A stretch of DNA of 64,000 nucleotides from Bin55 sp965203735 (GTDB lineage Bacteria; Pseudomonadota; Gammaproteobacteria; Pseudomonadales; Azotimanducaceae). The position numbers and the translations under genes are program-made. Position 1 is the first letter of the stretch. Each line of letters begins with the position of its first letter. This document shows positions 17,115-26,213 of the stretch, in pieces. The stretch covers positions 1,054,001-1,118,000 of the forward strand of contig OZ241909.1 in assembly GCA_965203735.1 (NCBI GenBank), written 5' to 3'. The notes under the pieces were generated by a model, which was given only the letters and a program-made list of their open reading frames with translations, was not told where the DNA came from and ran no database searches.

Positions 17115-17929
17115 ACTCCGCAACACAGAGCATTGGATTTCGAATCGCTCTGGTAACACTCGCTTTCATCGCGGTGTTGGTGATTGTGGGTCCTGAGTTT
17201 TTGCCGTGGGATTACTACGAGGTTGATTGGGACAGTATTCATGAACCGCCAAGCAGGGAACATTGGTTTGGGACGGATGCATCGGGAAGGGATGTATTTG
17301 CGCGCACACTCGTTGGTGGACGGATCAGTCTGAGTGTCGCCCTCTTAGCCACATGCGTCAGTTTTGTAATTGGTCTACCGTGGGGTGCGGTTGCAGGCTT
17401 CATGGGTGGACGTGTCGACCAACTGATGATGCGCATTGTGGATGGGATGTACGCTTTGCCGTTTGTACTTATCGTGATATTGCTGGTTGTGCTATTCGGT
17501 CGGAATGTCTATCTGCTGTTCATTGGACTAGGCGCAGTCTCGTGGCTTGACATATCCCGAATTGTGCGCGGACAGACACTCGTGGTGCGCGGAGAACAGT
17601 ACATCTTGGCTGCACATGCTTTGGGGGCCTCTCAAACATGGATCGTGTGGAAGCACGTTGTCCCAAACATCGTCGGTACAGCATTTGTCTATGCAACGTT
17701 GACAATTCCAGGCGTGATCATCGCCGAGAGCTTTATTAGTTTCTTAGGTCTTGGAATCCAGGAACCACAAACTAGCTTGGGCGTGCTCATTTCCGATGGA
17801 ACGAGGGAAATGCACTCGTCGCCTTGGCAACTTGCTCTTCCTGCAACGTTCTTGGTTATTACATTGGTCGCGTTGAACAAAGTTGGCGACACCTTGAGAG
17901 ACTCGATTGCTGGTGGCGGAACACGTTGA
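17111..17929 (+). CDS. oppC: oligopeptide ABC transporter permease, OppC type
   Basis: This 272-residue permease begins with GTG inside the oppB stop codon (GTGA overlap). OppC features are the EPPSREHWFGTDASGRDVFAR block just after the first membrane span and the EAA-like loop EQYILAAHALGASQTWIVWKHVVPN. No OppD/OppF ATPase gene follows; the next gene starts an F420 operon. The ATPases must be supplied from elsewhere in the genome. Confidence 0.93.
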   Translation: MNSATQSIGFRIALVTLAFIAVLVIVGPEFLPWDYYEVDWDSIHEPPSREHWFGTDASGRDVFARTLVGGRISLSVALLATCVSFVIGLPWGAVAGFMGGRVDQLMMRIVDGMYALPFVLIVILLVVLFGRNVYLLFIGLGAVSWLDISRIVRGQTLVVRGEQYILAAHALGASQTWIVWKHVVPNIVGTAFVYATLTIPGVIIAESFISFLGLGIQEPQTSLGVLISDGTREMHSSPWQLALPATFLVITLVALNKVGDTLRDSIAGGGTR

Positions 17930-18031
17930 CGTATTTTCGATCACTGGAAGCTAAGCGATGAATATTCTCAATTCAAGTTGGGATTTGTCGCATCACGGAT
18001 AATGCTCACTTTCTGGAAGCGGCTATTCTCC

Positions 18032-18703
18032 ATGTCGGAGCACGAAGTCATCTCGATTTTGGGAGGCACAGGCGACCTCGGGACTGGTTTGGCCATTCGC
18101 TGGAGTCGTGCTGGCCACAAGATCATCATTGGATCGCGAACTCAAAGCAAAGCTGACAATGCTGTTGCGAATCTTCTAAAGATCAGTCCTAACACTCCTG
18201 CTGAGGCAATGGAGAACCCTGAGGCAGCACGAAATGGAAGCATCGTTGTCCTCACAGTCCCCGCTGCGCACCAAATCTCCACACTGGAGTCGGTCCGCGA
18301 GGGATTGGATGGGAAGATTCTGATCGACGTGACGGTACCCCTGATCCCGCCAAGAGTGGGAACAGTACAGTTGCCGGCCGTAGGTAGTGCAGGGAAACAG
18401 GCTCAAGATTTCCTCGGGGAAGGAGTCATGGTAGTGAGTGCGTTTCAAAACGTAGCTGCACACCTACTGCAACGTGATGTGCAAGTGGAGTGCGATGTCT
18501 TGGTAGCTGGAAACAAACGTGCTGCGAGAAAAAAGGTCATAGAGTTAGTCGAGCAGGCAGGAATGCGAGGGTGGCACGCAGGTCCTATCGAGAATGCGGC
18601 CGCTGCCGAAGCACTGACCAGCATTCTGATTCAAATCAATCGTCGACATGACATCTCGCACTCTGGAATCAAGATCGTAGGACAGGATTCTCATCCCCGG
18701 TGA
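18032..18703 (+). CDS. npdG: NADPH-dependent F420 reductase
   Basis: Fno/NpdG transfers hydride between NADP(H) and coenzyme F420. The 223-residue protein has the Rossmann dinucleotide motif ISILGGTGDLGTGLA followed by GSRTQSKAD, which binds the NADP 2'-phosphate, then VLTVPAAH and the LIDVTVPL block of the family. The ATG at 18032 is chosen because the family begins immediately before the Rossmann strand; the frame is open further upstream. It is the first gene of a tight F420 operon and overlaps cofE by 4 bases (GTGA). Its placement indicates that reduced F420 is made at the expense of NADPH. Confidence 0.93.
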   Translation: MSEHEVISILGGTGDLGTGLAIRWSRAGHKIIIGSRTQSKADNAVANLLKISPNTPAEAMENPEAARNGSIVVLTVPAAHQISTLESVREGLDGKILIDVTVPLIPPRVGTVQLPAVGSAGKQAQDFLGEGVMVVSAFQNVAAHLLQRDVQVECDVLVAGNKRAARKKVIELVEQAGMRGWHAGPIENAAAAEALTSILIQINRRHDISHSGIKIVGQDSHPR

Positions 18704-19458
18704 GCCTTTCACTGATTCCGCTTCGAGGTCTCCCGCTCATCACGAAAGGAGATGACTTAGCTGAGCTTTTGGTGGATGGTCTCCGCGACTGTCAAGTGCA
18801 GCTACAGGATTCCGATGTAGTTGTTGTAGCTCAGAAAATCGTTTCGAAAGCCGAGGGTAGGCAAATCCAGCTCGATAGCGTTACGCCATCGGAATACGCC
18901 ATTCAGCTAGCTTGCGAAACCGAAAAGGATCCACGACTCGTCGAGCTAATACTTCAAGAATCAACCGATGTGGTTCGCAAGAGACCGGGAGTCCTAATTA
19001 CAAGACATCGGCTAGGTCATGTTGGTGCAAATGCGGGGATCGATCAATCCAATGTCGATCATGAATCTGGCGAGTCTTGTCTGTTACTTCCTGTGGATCC
19101 AAATGCAAGTGCGCGTCAATTGCAGCGAGACTTGAGTGAAGCGACGGACAGCAATGTTGGTGTGATTATTTCGGATTCGGCAAATCGACCGTGGCGACTT
19201 GGGTCCATTGGAATCGCAATTGGTTCTGCAAATGTGTGTGTTCTGGACGATCGTCGAGGGGGTCACGACTTGTTTGCGCGAGAGTTGAAAGTAACACTTG
19301 CAAATGTAGCCGATAGCATCGCCACCGCGGCAACACTTGTTATGGGTGAGACTACAGAGAGAGTACCCGTCGTTGTGGTTAGAGGGATTGATGCTCCAAC
19401 CGGGTTTGACGACGCATCCGCAATCAATCGCCCGATTGAGGAAGACCTGTTCCGATGA
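18700..19458 (+). CDS. cofE: coenzyme F420-0:L-glutamate ligase
   Basis: Adds L-glutamate residues to F420-0 using GTP. This 252-residue protein corresponds to the single-domain CofE (the N-terminal half of actinobacterial FbiB). Family blocks seen are VVVAQKIVSKAEGR, the RHRLGHVGANAGIDQSNV motif and the ISDSANRPWRLGSIGIAIG block. It starts with GTG overlapping the npdG stop and overlaps cofD by 4 bases. The C-terminal nitroreductase-like domain that in FbiB reduces dehydro-F420 is absent. Confidence 0.93.
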   Translation: MSLSLIPLRGLPLITKGDDLAELLVDGLRDCQVQLQDSDVVVVAQKIVSKAEGRQIQLDSVTPSEYAIQLACETEKDPRLVELILQESTDVVRKRPGVLITRHRLGHVGANAGIDQSNVDHESGESCLLLPVDPNASARQLQRDLSEATDSNVGVIISDSANRPWRLGSIGIAIGSANVCVLDDRRGGHDLFARELKVTLANVADSIATAATLVMGETTERVPVVVVRGIDAPTGFDDASAINRPIEEDLFR

Positions 19459-20390
19459 CCGTACTTGCTCTGACGGGAGGAGTAGGAGGGGCGAAGCTCG
19501 CGTTGGGCCTAGCTCACGTTCTTTCGCCTGAGGAAATCATTTTTCTGGTTAACACCGGTGACGACTTTGATCACTTCGGAATGCATATTTCGCCGGATGT
19601 CGACACTCTCATCTACACGTTGGCGAATCGGGCGAATCCAGAGACGGGCTGGGGACGAGAAAACGAAACGTGGAGCTTCGAATCGAGCCTGAAACAACTC
19701 GGAGGAGATACGTGGTTTCGATTGGGTGACAAAGACCTGGCTACTCATGTCTATCGGACGTCTCTGCTCAGCAATGGCGCAACTTTGACTGAGGCAACTG
19801 CAAAGATTGCTCGATCTTTCGGAGTCGAGCATGAAGTTTTACCGATGAGCGACGATTCAGTTCGAACGGTCGTCGGTACGTCTGAAGGTGTACTACCTTT
19901 TCAGGAGTATTTCGTCCGGAGACAATGTGAACCTACTGTGTCGCGAATCGAGTATCAAGGCGGAGCTAGCGCAAACCTGAATCCCAAGTTGGATCTTGAT
20001 TCGGTCTCAACTGTGATCGTGTGCCCTTCAAACCCCTTTCTCTCAATTGACCCGATTTTATCCGTCCCTGAAATAGCTGGCTTTCTGCGGAATACGAGTG
20101 TCCCTGTCGTTGCTGTTACTCCCATCGTAAAAGGTCTCGCACTCAAGGGTCCCACAGCAAAGATGATGCGTGAATTGGGCGTTCAACCGAGTGCAACAAC
20201 CGTTGCGGAACACTATCGAGACTTGATTTCAGGGTTCGTACTAGACAGGGAAGATGAAGAGCTCAGTGTCCAAATACGCAGAATGGGTGTTCAGACCGCA
20301 ACGTTACAAACGATAATGCGCACTTTTGATGATCGAGTCGAACTTGGAAGGAGCGTTTTGGACTTTTGCGAGACGCTTGCCAACAGCTGA
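19455..20390 (+). CDS. cofD: 2-phospho-L-lactate transferase (F420 biosynthesis)
   Basis: CofD/FbiA transfers the phospholactyl-type group from its GDP-activated form to the chromophore FO, giving (dehydro-)F420-0. The 311-residue protein begins with LTGGVGGAKLALGLAHVL and has the NTGDDFDHFGMHISPDVDT block that is diagnostic of the family, then FRLGDKDLATHV and PSNPFLSIDPIL. It overlaps cofE by 4 bases and precedes cofC by 6 bases. Confidence 0.95.
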   Translation: MTVLALTGGVGGAKLALGLAHVLSPEEIIFLVNTGDDFDHFGMHISPDVDTLIYTLANRANPETGWGRENETWSFESSLKQLGGDTWFRLGDKDLATHVYRTSLLSNGATLTEATAKIARSFGVEHEVLPMSDDSVRTVVGTSEGVLPFQEYFVRRQCEPTVSRIEYQGGASANLNPKLDLDSVSTVIVCPSNPFLSIDPILSVPEIAGFLRNTSVPVVAVTPIVKGLALKGPTAKMMRELGVQPSATTVAEHYRDLISGFVLDREDEELSVQIRRMGVQTATLQTIMRTFDDRVELGRSVLDFCETLANS

Positions 20391-20396
20391 ATCGTA

Positions 20397-21047
20397 ATGT
20401 GGGCGATAGTTCCATACAAAGGAGTGCCATCGGGCAAAAGCCGATTGGCGGAGCATCTTGGCGAGGAGCAGCGAAGAGAGTTGTCACAAGCTATGCTTCA
20501 CGATGTTCTTGAGGCTTTAGCAAGCGCAGCATCTCTTTCGGGTGTAATCGTGTCGTCTCCATCCGTTGATGCACTGAAAGATGTGCGAACGGCGGGAGTC
20601 AGAAAGTTCCGCGATCACGGATCGACGCTAGCTGAAGCGGTGACTGAGGCAGCCAAATATGCCATGAGTGCGTATTCAGCCAAATCAACATTCATAGTTC
20701 CGGCGGATATTCCGCTGATTCAGAGCGGTGATGTCGATTTCGCCGCAGATGGTCACACCCAAGTAACAATCATTCCCGATGATCGAGAGATAGGTACTAA
20801 CGGTTTGATTTGTACACCACCGGATGCAATCGAGTACGTGTTCGACGGCAAGAGCTTTGAACCGCACAAACAAGCCGCGTTGGCGAAGAATTTGACACCC
20901 AAGTCACTATACATCGAATCGATGGGTCACGATATTGATACGATTTACGACTTGAAAAGGGTGCTCGAACTGGGTCCGACAAGTCGAACGGCAGATGTCA
21001 TTCGCACTGAAGGTTTAGTGACCATGCTGGAAGCATCGACAACATAA
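20397..21047 (+). CDS. cofC: 2-phospho-L-lactate guanylyltransferase (CofC/FbiD)
   Basis: Activates a three-carbon phospho-acid with GTP for transfer to FO. The 216-residue nucleotidyltransferase-like protein begins with WAIVPYKGVPSGKSRLA, the family signature, and has VPADIPLI (metal-binding Asp) and a late GHDIDT motif. Depending on lineage CofC/FbiD uses 2-phospholactate, phosphoenolpyruvate or, in some proteobacteria, 3-phosphoglycerate. The substrate here cannot be assigned from sequence by eye. It follows cofD by 6 bases. Confidence 0.9.
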   Translation: MWAIVPYKGVPSGKSRLAEHLGEEQRRELSQAMLHDVLEALASAASLSGVIVSSPSVDALKDVRTAGVRKFRDHGSTLAEAVTEAAKYAMSAYSAKSTFIVPADIPLIQSGDVDFAADGHTQVTIIPDDREIGTNGLICTPPDAIEYVFDGKSFEPHKQAALAKNLTPKSLYIESMGHDIDTIYDLKRVLELGPTSRTADVIRTEGLVTMLEASTT

Positions 21048-21092
21048 TCCGATGAAAATCAATCTTTTCGAACCTAGTCAGGCGCACTTGGT

Positions 21093-23519
21093 ATGAGTTC
21101 TTCCATTCGACCGCAGCCTTCCGACAGTCAAGCTCTTAGACTGAGCAGCGCCACGGACACGTCCGAAATTGCGGAACTTGCGTGCTCACTTCGGGACGAC
21201 GGTTTTGGCGACACCATCACCTATTCGAAGAAAGTCTTCATACCTCTCACCCAATTGTGCCGTGACGTGTGCCACTACTGCACGTTTGCACAGACTCCAC
21301 GGCATCTTGAATCGGCTTATTTGTCTATTGACGAAGTGATTGCCGTTGCGGAAAGCGGCGCGCGGATGGGTTGCAAGGAAGCACTGTTTACACTGGGTGA
21401 AAAGCCGGAATTGCGCTATCGAGTAGCTCGAGAATGGCTGGACTCAAATGGTTTTTCTTCGACTGTTGAGTACATGGAAGAGGCAGCACGAAGAGTTCTT
21501 GGAGAAACAGGTCTGCTGCCTCACCTAAATCCTGGCAATCTCACAGAAGAAGAGTTGATATCGTTGCGAAGAATTGCACCCTCGATGGGCATCATGCTTG
21601 AGTCCGCCTCTGACCGGCTTACGGAAAAAGGCATGCCTCACTACGGGTCCCCGGATAAGGTCCCAGAAGTGCGATTGGATACCTTGCGACGTCTAGGAGC
21701 CGGTCGTGTCCCAACAACAACCGGGATTCTTATCGGAATTGGCGAGACGAGGTTGGAACGAATCGAATCCCTCTTGGCCATTCGATCCGTTCACGAAGAA
21801 TTCGGCCACATTCAGGAAGTGATCATTCAAAACTTCCGAGCAAAGCCGGGCACCAAAATGAGAAGCGCTCCTGAACCAGATCTCGAGGAGCTGCTCTGGA
21901 CAATTGCTGTCGCACGAATTCTCTTCGGATCTGAAATGAGCATTCAAGCACCACCAAATCTGAGTCCGGGAGTTCTACCGCAAATAGTGAAGTCGGGAAT
22001 AAATGACTGGGGCGGAGTATCGCCCCTGACTCCAGACTACGTAAATCCAGAAGCACCCTGGCCTCACTTGGAAGAGCTGAGCCGAGCGACGGAATCAGCC
22101 GGTAAGTACCTGCACGAGAGATTGACGGTGTATCCGGAATACATACGCAGCGCTCAAACTTGGATTGCAGAAGAACTGAAGGCAGAGATTCTTGACAAAG
22201 TTGATGCGGACGGTTTACCGAGAGTGGATTCTTGGTGTCCTGGAGACACGAACGATCCCCCGAAAGATTTCCTGGATCGAGTTGCAAATCCATCATCGCG
22301 ATCGACTCGATTGAGTGAAGTTCTTGAACGTGCAATGAGTGGTGAAGATCTCAATGAGTCGCAAGTCGTCTCATTGTTTGAGGCTCGAGGGGACGAATTC
22401 GATGCAGTTGTTCGGTCAGCCGACGAAGTGCGCAAACAGGTAAATGGCAATGTGGTTTCTTACGTCGTAAATCGCAATATCAACTACACGAACATTTGCT
22501 ACTTCAAGTGCCAATTCTGCGCATTTTCGAAAGGGAAACTTTCGGAGAATCTTCGAGGTCGACCTTACGACCTATCCAATGATGAGATCCAACGCCGTGT
22601 CAAGGAAGCTTGGGATCGCGGCGCTACTGAAGTTTGTATGCAAGGTGGAATTCATCCGGAATACACTGGAGCGAAGTACGTCGACATTTTGAGTGCTGTA
22701 AAGAATGCTGTGCCGGATATGCACATTCATGCGTTCTCCCCGCTGGAAGTGTGGCAAGGTGCTGCAACGTCGAATCGATCTCTTAAGGGCTATCTCCAGG
22801 AACTCAAGGAAGCGGGACTTGGAACACTACCGGGTACGGCGGCTGAAATACTCGATGACGAAGTTCGCTCTGTGATTTGTCCGGACAAGATCAATACCGC
22901 ACAATGGTTGGAAGTCATGGAGACTGCACATGAGGTGGGCTTCCGAACAACTGCGACCATCATGTACGGGCACGTAGAAGAGCCGAAGAATTGGGCGCGG
23001 CACCTGCTTCGCATCCGACAGTTGCAAAAACAAACTGAAGGATTTACCGAGTTTGTTCCGTTGCCGTTCATACATATGGAAGCTCCCATGTATCTAAAGG
23101 GCAAAGCACGACGCGGTCCTACGTTCCGCGAAGCAATATTGATGCATTCGGTGGCACGACTCGTCCTACATCCTCACATTCGCAACGTTCAAGTAAGTTG
23201 GGTGAAACTGGGGCACAAAGGCATCGTCGCCGCCTTGAATGCAGGTTGCAACGACTTGGGCGGAACCTTGATGAACGAGAGCATTTCCCGTGCTGCGGGA
23301 ACACTTCACGGACAGGAAACTTCCCCAGACTACATGGAGGAGCTCATCCGCTCGATCGGTCGTACACCTCGCCAGCGCACAACACTTTACGGGGATGTAG
23401 ACAACACTATTCACTTGCGCGGTTTAGACGCACAGCCTCTGGAGGAACTTGTGAACACATCCGCAAGAAAATACGAACGCATTCGAACCCACGAATTGGT
23501 GAGAAACCAAGCCCTCTAG
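21093..23519 (+). CDS. fbiC: FO synthase, fused CofG-CofH radical SAM protein
   Basis: Makes the deazaflavin FO from tyrosine and the pyrimidine precursor 5-amino-6-ribitylaminouracil. The 808-residue protein joins two radical SAM domains. The CofG half has its [4Fe-4S] cysteines at 56, 60 and 63 (CRDVCHYC). The CofH half has them at 469, 473 and 476 (CYFKCQFC), followed by CMQGGIHPEYTG. Fusion is the actinobacterial FbiC arrangement, also known from proteobacteria that acquired F420 genes; archaea usually have separate CofG and CofH. It lies 45 bases behind cofC in the same operon. Confidence 0.96.
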   Translation: MSSSIRPQPSDSQALRLSSATDTSEIAELACSLRDDGFGDTITYSKKVFIPLTQLCRDVCHYCTFAQTPRHLESAYLSIDEVIAVAESGARMGCKEALFTLGEKPELRYRVAREWLDSNGFSSTVEYMEEAARRVLGETGLLPHLNPGNLTEEELISLRRIAPSMGIMLESASDRLTEKGMPHYGSPDKVPEVRLDTLRRLGAGRVPTTTGILIGIGETRLERIESLLAIRSVHEEFGHIQEVIIQNFRAKPGTKMRSAPEPDLEELLWTIAVARILFGSEMSIQAPPNLSPGVLPQIVKSGINDWGGVSPLTPDYVNPEAPWPHLEELSRATESAGKYLHERLTVYPEYIRSAQTWIAEELKAEILDKVDADGLPRVDSWCPGDTNDPPKDFLDRVANPSSRSTRLSEVLERAMSGEDLNESQVVSLFEARGDEFDAVVRSADEVRKQVNGNVVSYVVNRNINYTNICYFKCQFCAFSKGKLSENLRGRPYDLSNDEIQRRVKEAWDRGATEVCMQGGIHPEYTGAKYVDILSAVKNAVPDMHIHAFSPLEVWQGAATSNRSLKGYLQELKEAGLGTLPGTAAEILDDEVRSVICPDKINTAQWLEVMETAHEVGFRTTATIMYGHVEEPKNWARHLLRIRQLQKQTEGFTEFVPLPFIHMEAPMYLKGKARRGPTFREAILMHSVARLVLHPHIRNVQVSWVKLGHKGIVAALNAGCNDLGGTLMNESISRAAGTLHGQETSPDYMEELIRSIGRTPRQRTTLYGDVDNTIHLRGLDAQPLEELVNTSARKYERIRTHELVRNQAL

Positions 23520-23556
23520 GTTCGTTTACCTGCTAAGCAATGAATTAGAGCTCCAA

Positions 23557-24513
23557 GTGGGACTAGGAACACAACCGTTTACACACGGGCTTCACGACTT
23601 AGGATCGGGAGCTTTTGCGTGGCTTCAGCCTGACGGTGGCTGGGGCTGGAGCAATGCGGGGCTCGTGGTAGATAGTGGCGAGTCGCTGCTAGTCGATACG
23701 TTGTTCGACCTTCGCCTGACACATGAAATGCTTGTTGCGATGCGTGCTGCTACTGATGATGCGAAACACATAAAGACTCTCGTCAATACGCACGCAAACC
23801 AAGACCACTGCAACGGAAACGAGCTTGTTGATGCCGACGAAATTGTCTCCTCTACTGCGACTTATCGAGAACTGAAAGAGGATGATCCTGAACGTCTGGT
23901 GCAGATCATGCGTAACACTCCAAATATGGGTCTGACTGGCGAGTACTTGCAGAGATGCTTCGGCAAATTTGATTTTGAAGGAATCACTAAGACCCTGCCG
24001 AGTCGAACATTTGATGAGTCTCTAGATCTTGCCGTTGGTGAGAAGACGCTTCGACTGAAGCAAGTGGGTCCATGTCACACTCAGGGAGACATTCTCGTCC
24101 ATTGCGTCGAAGATCGACTGATGTTCACAGGAGACATACTGTTTATAGAAGGTCATCCAATATTGTGGGTGGGTCCTGTTGGCAATTGGATTTCTGCATG
24201 CGACTACATACTGAACTTGGACGTAGAAATCATCGTTCCTGGACATGGTCCCATCACGGACAAGAACGGCGTCTCAGCGGTCCGAGACTATCTCGTCTAT
24301 ATCCGAGATGAAGCCAACGCAAGGTTCACTGCGGGTATGTCGGTTTACGACGCGGCTATGGATATCTCATTGACGCAGTATTCGGATTGGGGAGACTCTG
24401 AACGCATTGCAGTCAATGTTCAAACACTGTATCGAGAGTTTGGCTACGAAGGCCCGCAACAAGAACCTTTCGAATTGATGGCAAAGATTGATCGAGATAG
24501 ACGACCGAATTAA
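23557..24513 (+). CDS. metallo-beta-lactamase-fold hydrolase
   Basis: This 318-residue MBL-fold protein starts with GTG at 23557; an ATG just upstream is followed immediately by a stop. The metal motif is THANQDHCNGN, a variant H-x-N-x-D-H in which the second His of H-x-H-x-D-H is Asn. The other ligands are recognisable in GPCHTQGD, FTGDILF and PGHGPITD. This N variant is common in a subgroup of MBL proteins with lactonase or other hydrolase annotations. It is 37 bases behind fbiC on the same strand, so it may be co-transcribed with the F420 genes. A role in F420-dependent metabolism is only suggested by position. Confidence 0.85.
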   Translation: MGLGTQPFTHGLHDLGSGAFAWLQPDGGWGWSNAGLVVDSGESLLVDTLFDLRLTHEMLVAMRAATDDAKHIKTLVNTHANQDHCNGNELVDADEIVSSTATYRELKEDDPERLVQIMRNTPNMGLTGEYLQRCFGKFDFEGITKTLPSRTFDESLDLAVGEKTLRLKQVGPCHTQGDILVHCVEDRLMFTGDILFIEGHPILWVGPVGNWISACDYILNLDVEIIVPGHGPITDKNGVSAVRDYLVYIRDEANARFTAGMSVYDAAMDISLTQYSDWGDSERIAVNVQTLYREFGYEGPQQEPFELMAKIDRDRRPN

Positions 24514-25163
24514 GGGTTGTGACCCCTCAATTCAGGATCTCAACTAGCCTAGACAATCATCGGAGCTTTATATCAGCATCCGATCAGTCAGTTGACTATA
24601 TGGTCGCTTCCTCCACCAAGTCGTAGTCGCTGGCGTCGTTTCCAATCGAGTTTGGAGGAGACGTTTGGTCACGCTTCGCGGTTTGTGATTCTCTTGAGTG
24701 CAATTCATCTGCAACTAATCGAGGAGAACCAAATCGTAGCCACGCCGACCAGACTTTACGAGCCACTCTTTGCGAGGAGTGACGCTTTCTGACGAATGAC
24801 ATCGTTGTTATTTCCTTGTAAGGACATTGCTAACTCGCTGCTCGTTCAACTTGTGGTTGTTCGGCAGTCCGACTGAGGAAGACATTAAGCCAATGGGTAG
24901 TAGGCGACAGTTTTCCCCATCCGTTTTCTTAGGCAAGCAATATTGTAAAGAGTTCACACCAAAATAGATGAGATTTGGTCAAAACTGGTTACTCACACGA
25001 AGCAAAAAGAGTGTAGTAGGAGACAATCTAGAACACGATGCAGCGAACCGATTTGTACCTTCCGGAGTACATCTCAAGATAACGGTATAAATTGATCTCG
25101 AGTGGCGCGAACCAGGATACAAACCAACCCATAGAGCAGACTATCCTGCCCGCTATTACAGAG
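24514..25163. other. 650-base intergenic stretch, no supported gene
   Basis: This is the longest gap in the window outside the ends, between two convergent genes. Short open frames at 24592-24792 (plus) and 24596-24802 (minus) overlap each other on opposite strands and lack protein character and ribosome binding sites. I see no tRNA, no T-run terminator and no insertion-sequence ends. It could be a decayed gene but I cannot name one. Confidence 0.4.
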
Positions 25164-26057
25164 TCAGATGGCTAGGGCTGTGGAGATTTCGGGCAAATAG
25201 TGATCGAACAGCAGCCCGGCGAATAACACAGTCAAGTAAGTAATTGAGTAACGAAATGACTTTAGAGGTAAGGTTGCGTCCTCCACGACCAACATAGCGA
25301 TCGAATAGCCCAAGTAGATCAATCCCAACAAAACGGCGACAACGAGATACACCCAACCACTCATTCCGATCAGAAAAGGAAGTAGCGTCGAAACAAACAA
25401 GAGGAGGGTGTAAACGAGAATCCACCATCGCGTATACCGGTCTCCGTGGGTGAGCGGAAGCATGGGAATGCCTGCCGATTTGTAGTCCTTGATGCGGTCG
25501 ATTGCAAGAGCCCAAAAGTGAGGCGGTGTCCACAAGAAAATAATGAGCACCAGAACTAGGGCTCCTGGTTCGATCGTACTAGTAATAGAGACCCAGCCCA
25601 GAAGCGGCGGTGCGGCACCGAAGAGTCCGCCTACGACTATATTTTGCGAAGTGCTGTGTTTCAAGAAGATCGAATAGCAAATACCGTAACCGAACCACGA
25701 AGCCAGATTCAACCATGCTGCCAAAGGATTGACGAATACAAAGAGTATGGTTGCGCCGCAAACGCCGAGAACTAGTGAGAACAGAATTCCATCTCGAGGG
25801 AGTATTCGACCGGTTGCAACAGGTCGGTCTTGAGTTCGAGCCATTCTTCGATCCCACTGTGCATCGATCACGTGGTTCATCACTGCGGCACTTCCCGCAA
25901 CGAAAGCAATGCCAATTAGTCCAGCCAATACGAGCGGTATGGAGACCGAATGCTGCGAAGCCATGAGCATACCGACAAGTGCACATACGAGCATGAGAAG
26001 CACCACGCGTGGCTTCGTCATGTCAAACAAGTCGAGGACTATTCGGGTTTGTTGCAC
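25164..26057 (-). CDS. ctaB: heme O synthase (protoheme IX farnesyltransferase)
   Basis: Membrane prenyltransferase that adds a farnesyl group to heme B to make heme O for terminal oxidases. The 297-residue protein has about nine membrane spans. The prenyl-diphosphate-binding motif NHVIDAQWDRRMARTQDRP and the second Asp-rich loop IDRIKDYKSAGIPMLP are both intact, as is the LTKPRVV-type N-terminus (here MTKPRVV). The start is GTG at 26055-26057. Cytochrome oxidase subunit genes, usual neighbours of ctaB/cyoE, are not in the window. Confidence 0.94.
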   Translation of the reverse strand: MQQTRIVLDLFDMTKPRVVLLMLVCALVGMLMASQHSVSIPLVLAGLIGIAFVAGSAAVMNHVIDAQWDRRMARTQDRPVATGRILPRDGILFSLVLGVCGATILFVFVNPLAAWLNLASWFGYGICYSIFLKHSTSQNIVVGGLFGAAPPLLGWVSITSTIEPGALVLVLIIFLWTPPHFWALAIDRIKDYKSAGIPMLPLTHGDRYTRWWILVYTLLLFVSTLLPFLIGMSGWVYLVVAVLLGLIYLGYSIAMLVVEDATLPLKSFRYSITYLTVLFAGLLFDHYLPEISTALAI

Positions 26058-26213
26058 TGAATCGAACGACAGCAGCCGAAATTTGGAGACGTATTTTAGT
26101 TCTTGCGGAGACTCCGACCGACGGATGGAGATTCGCGTATTTCGCTTATGGTCGTCACTCGAAGTTTTCGAAGCAGCTGATCAGCCAAAGAGACTTCGAA
26201 TCTAGCCGGAGTC

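Noticed and set aside
24592..24802. Overlapping short open frames on both strands in the 650-base gap
   Set aside because: Mutually antisense, without start signals or recognisable domains.
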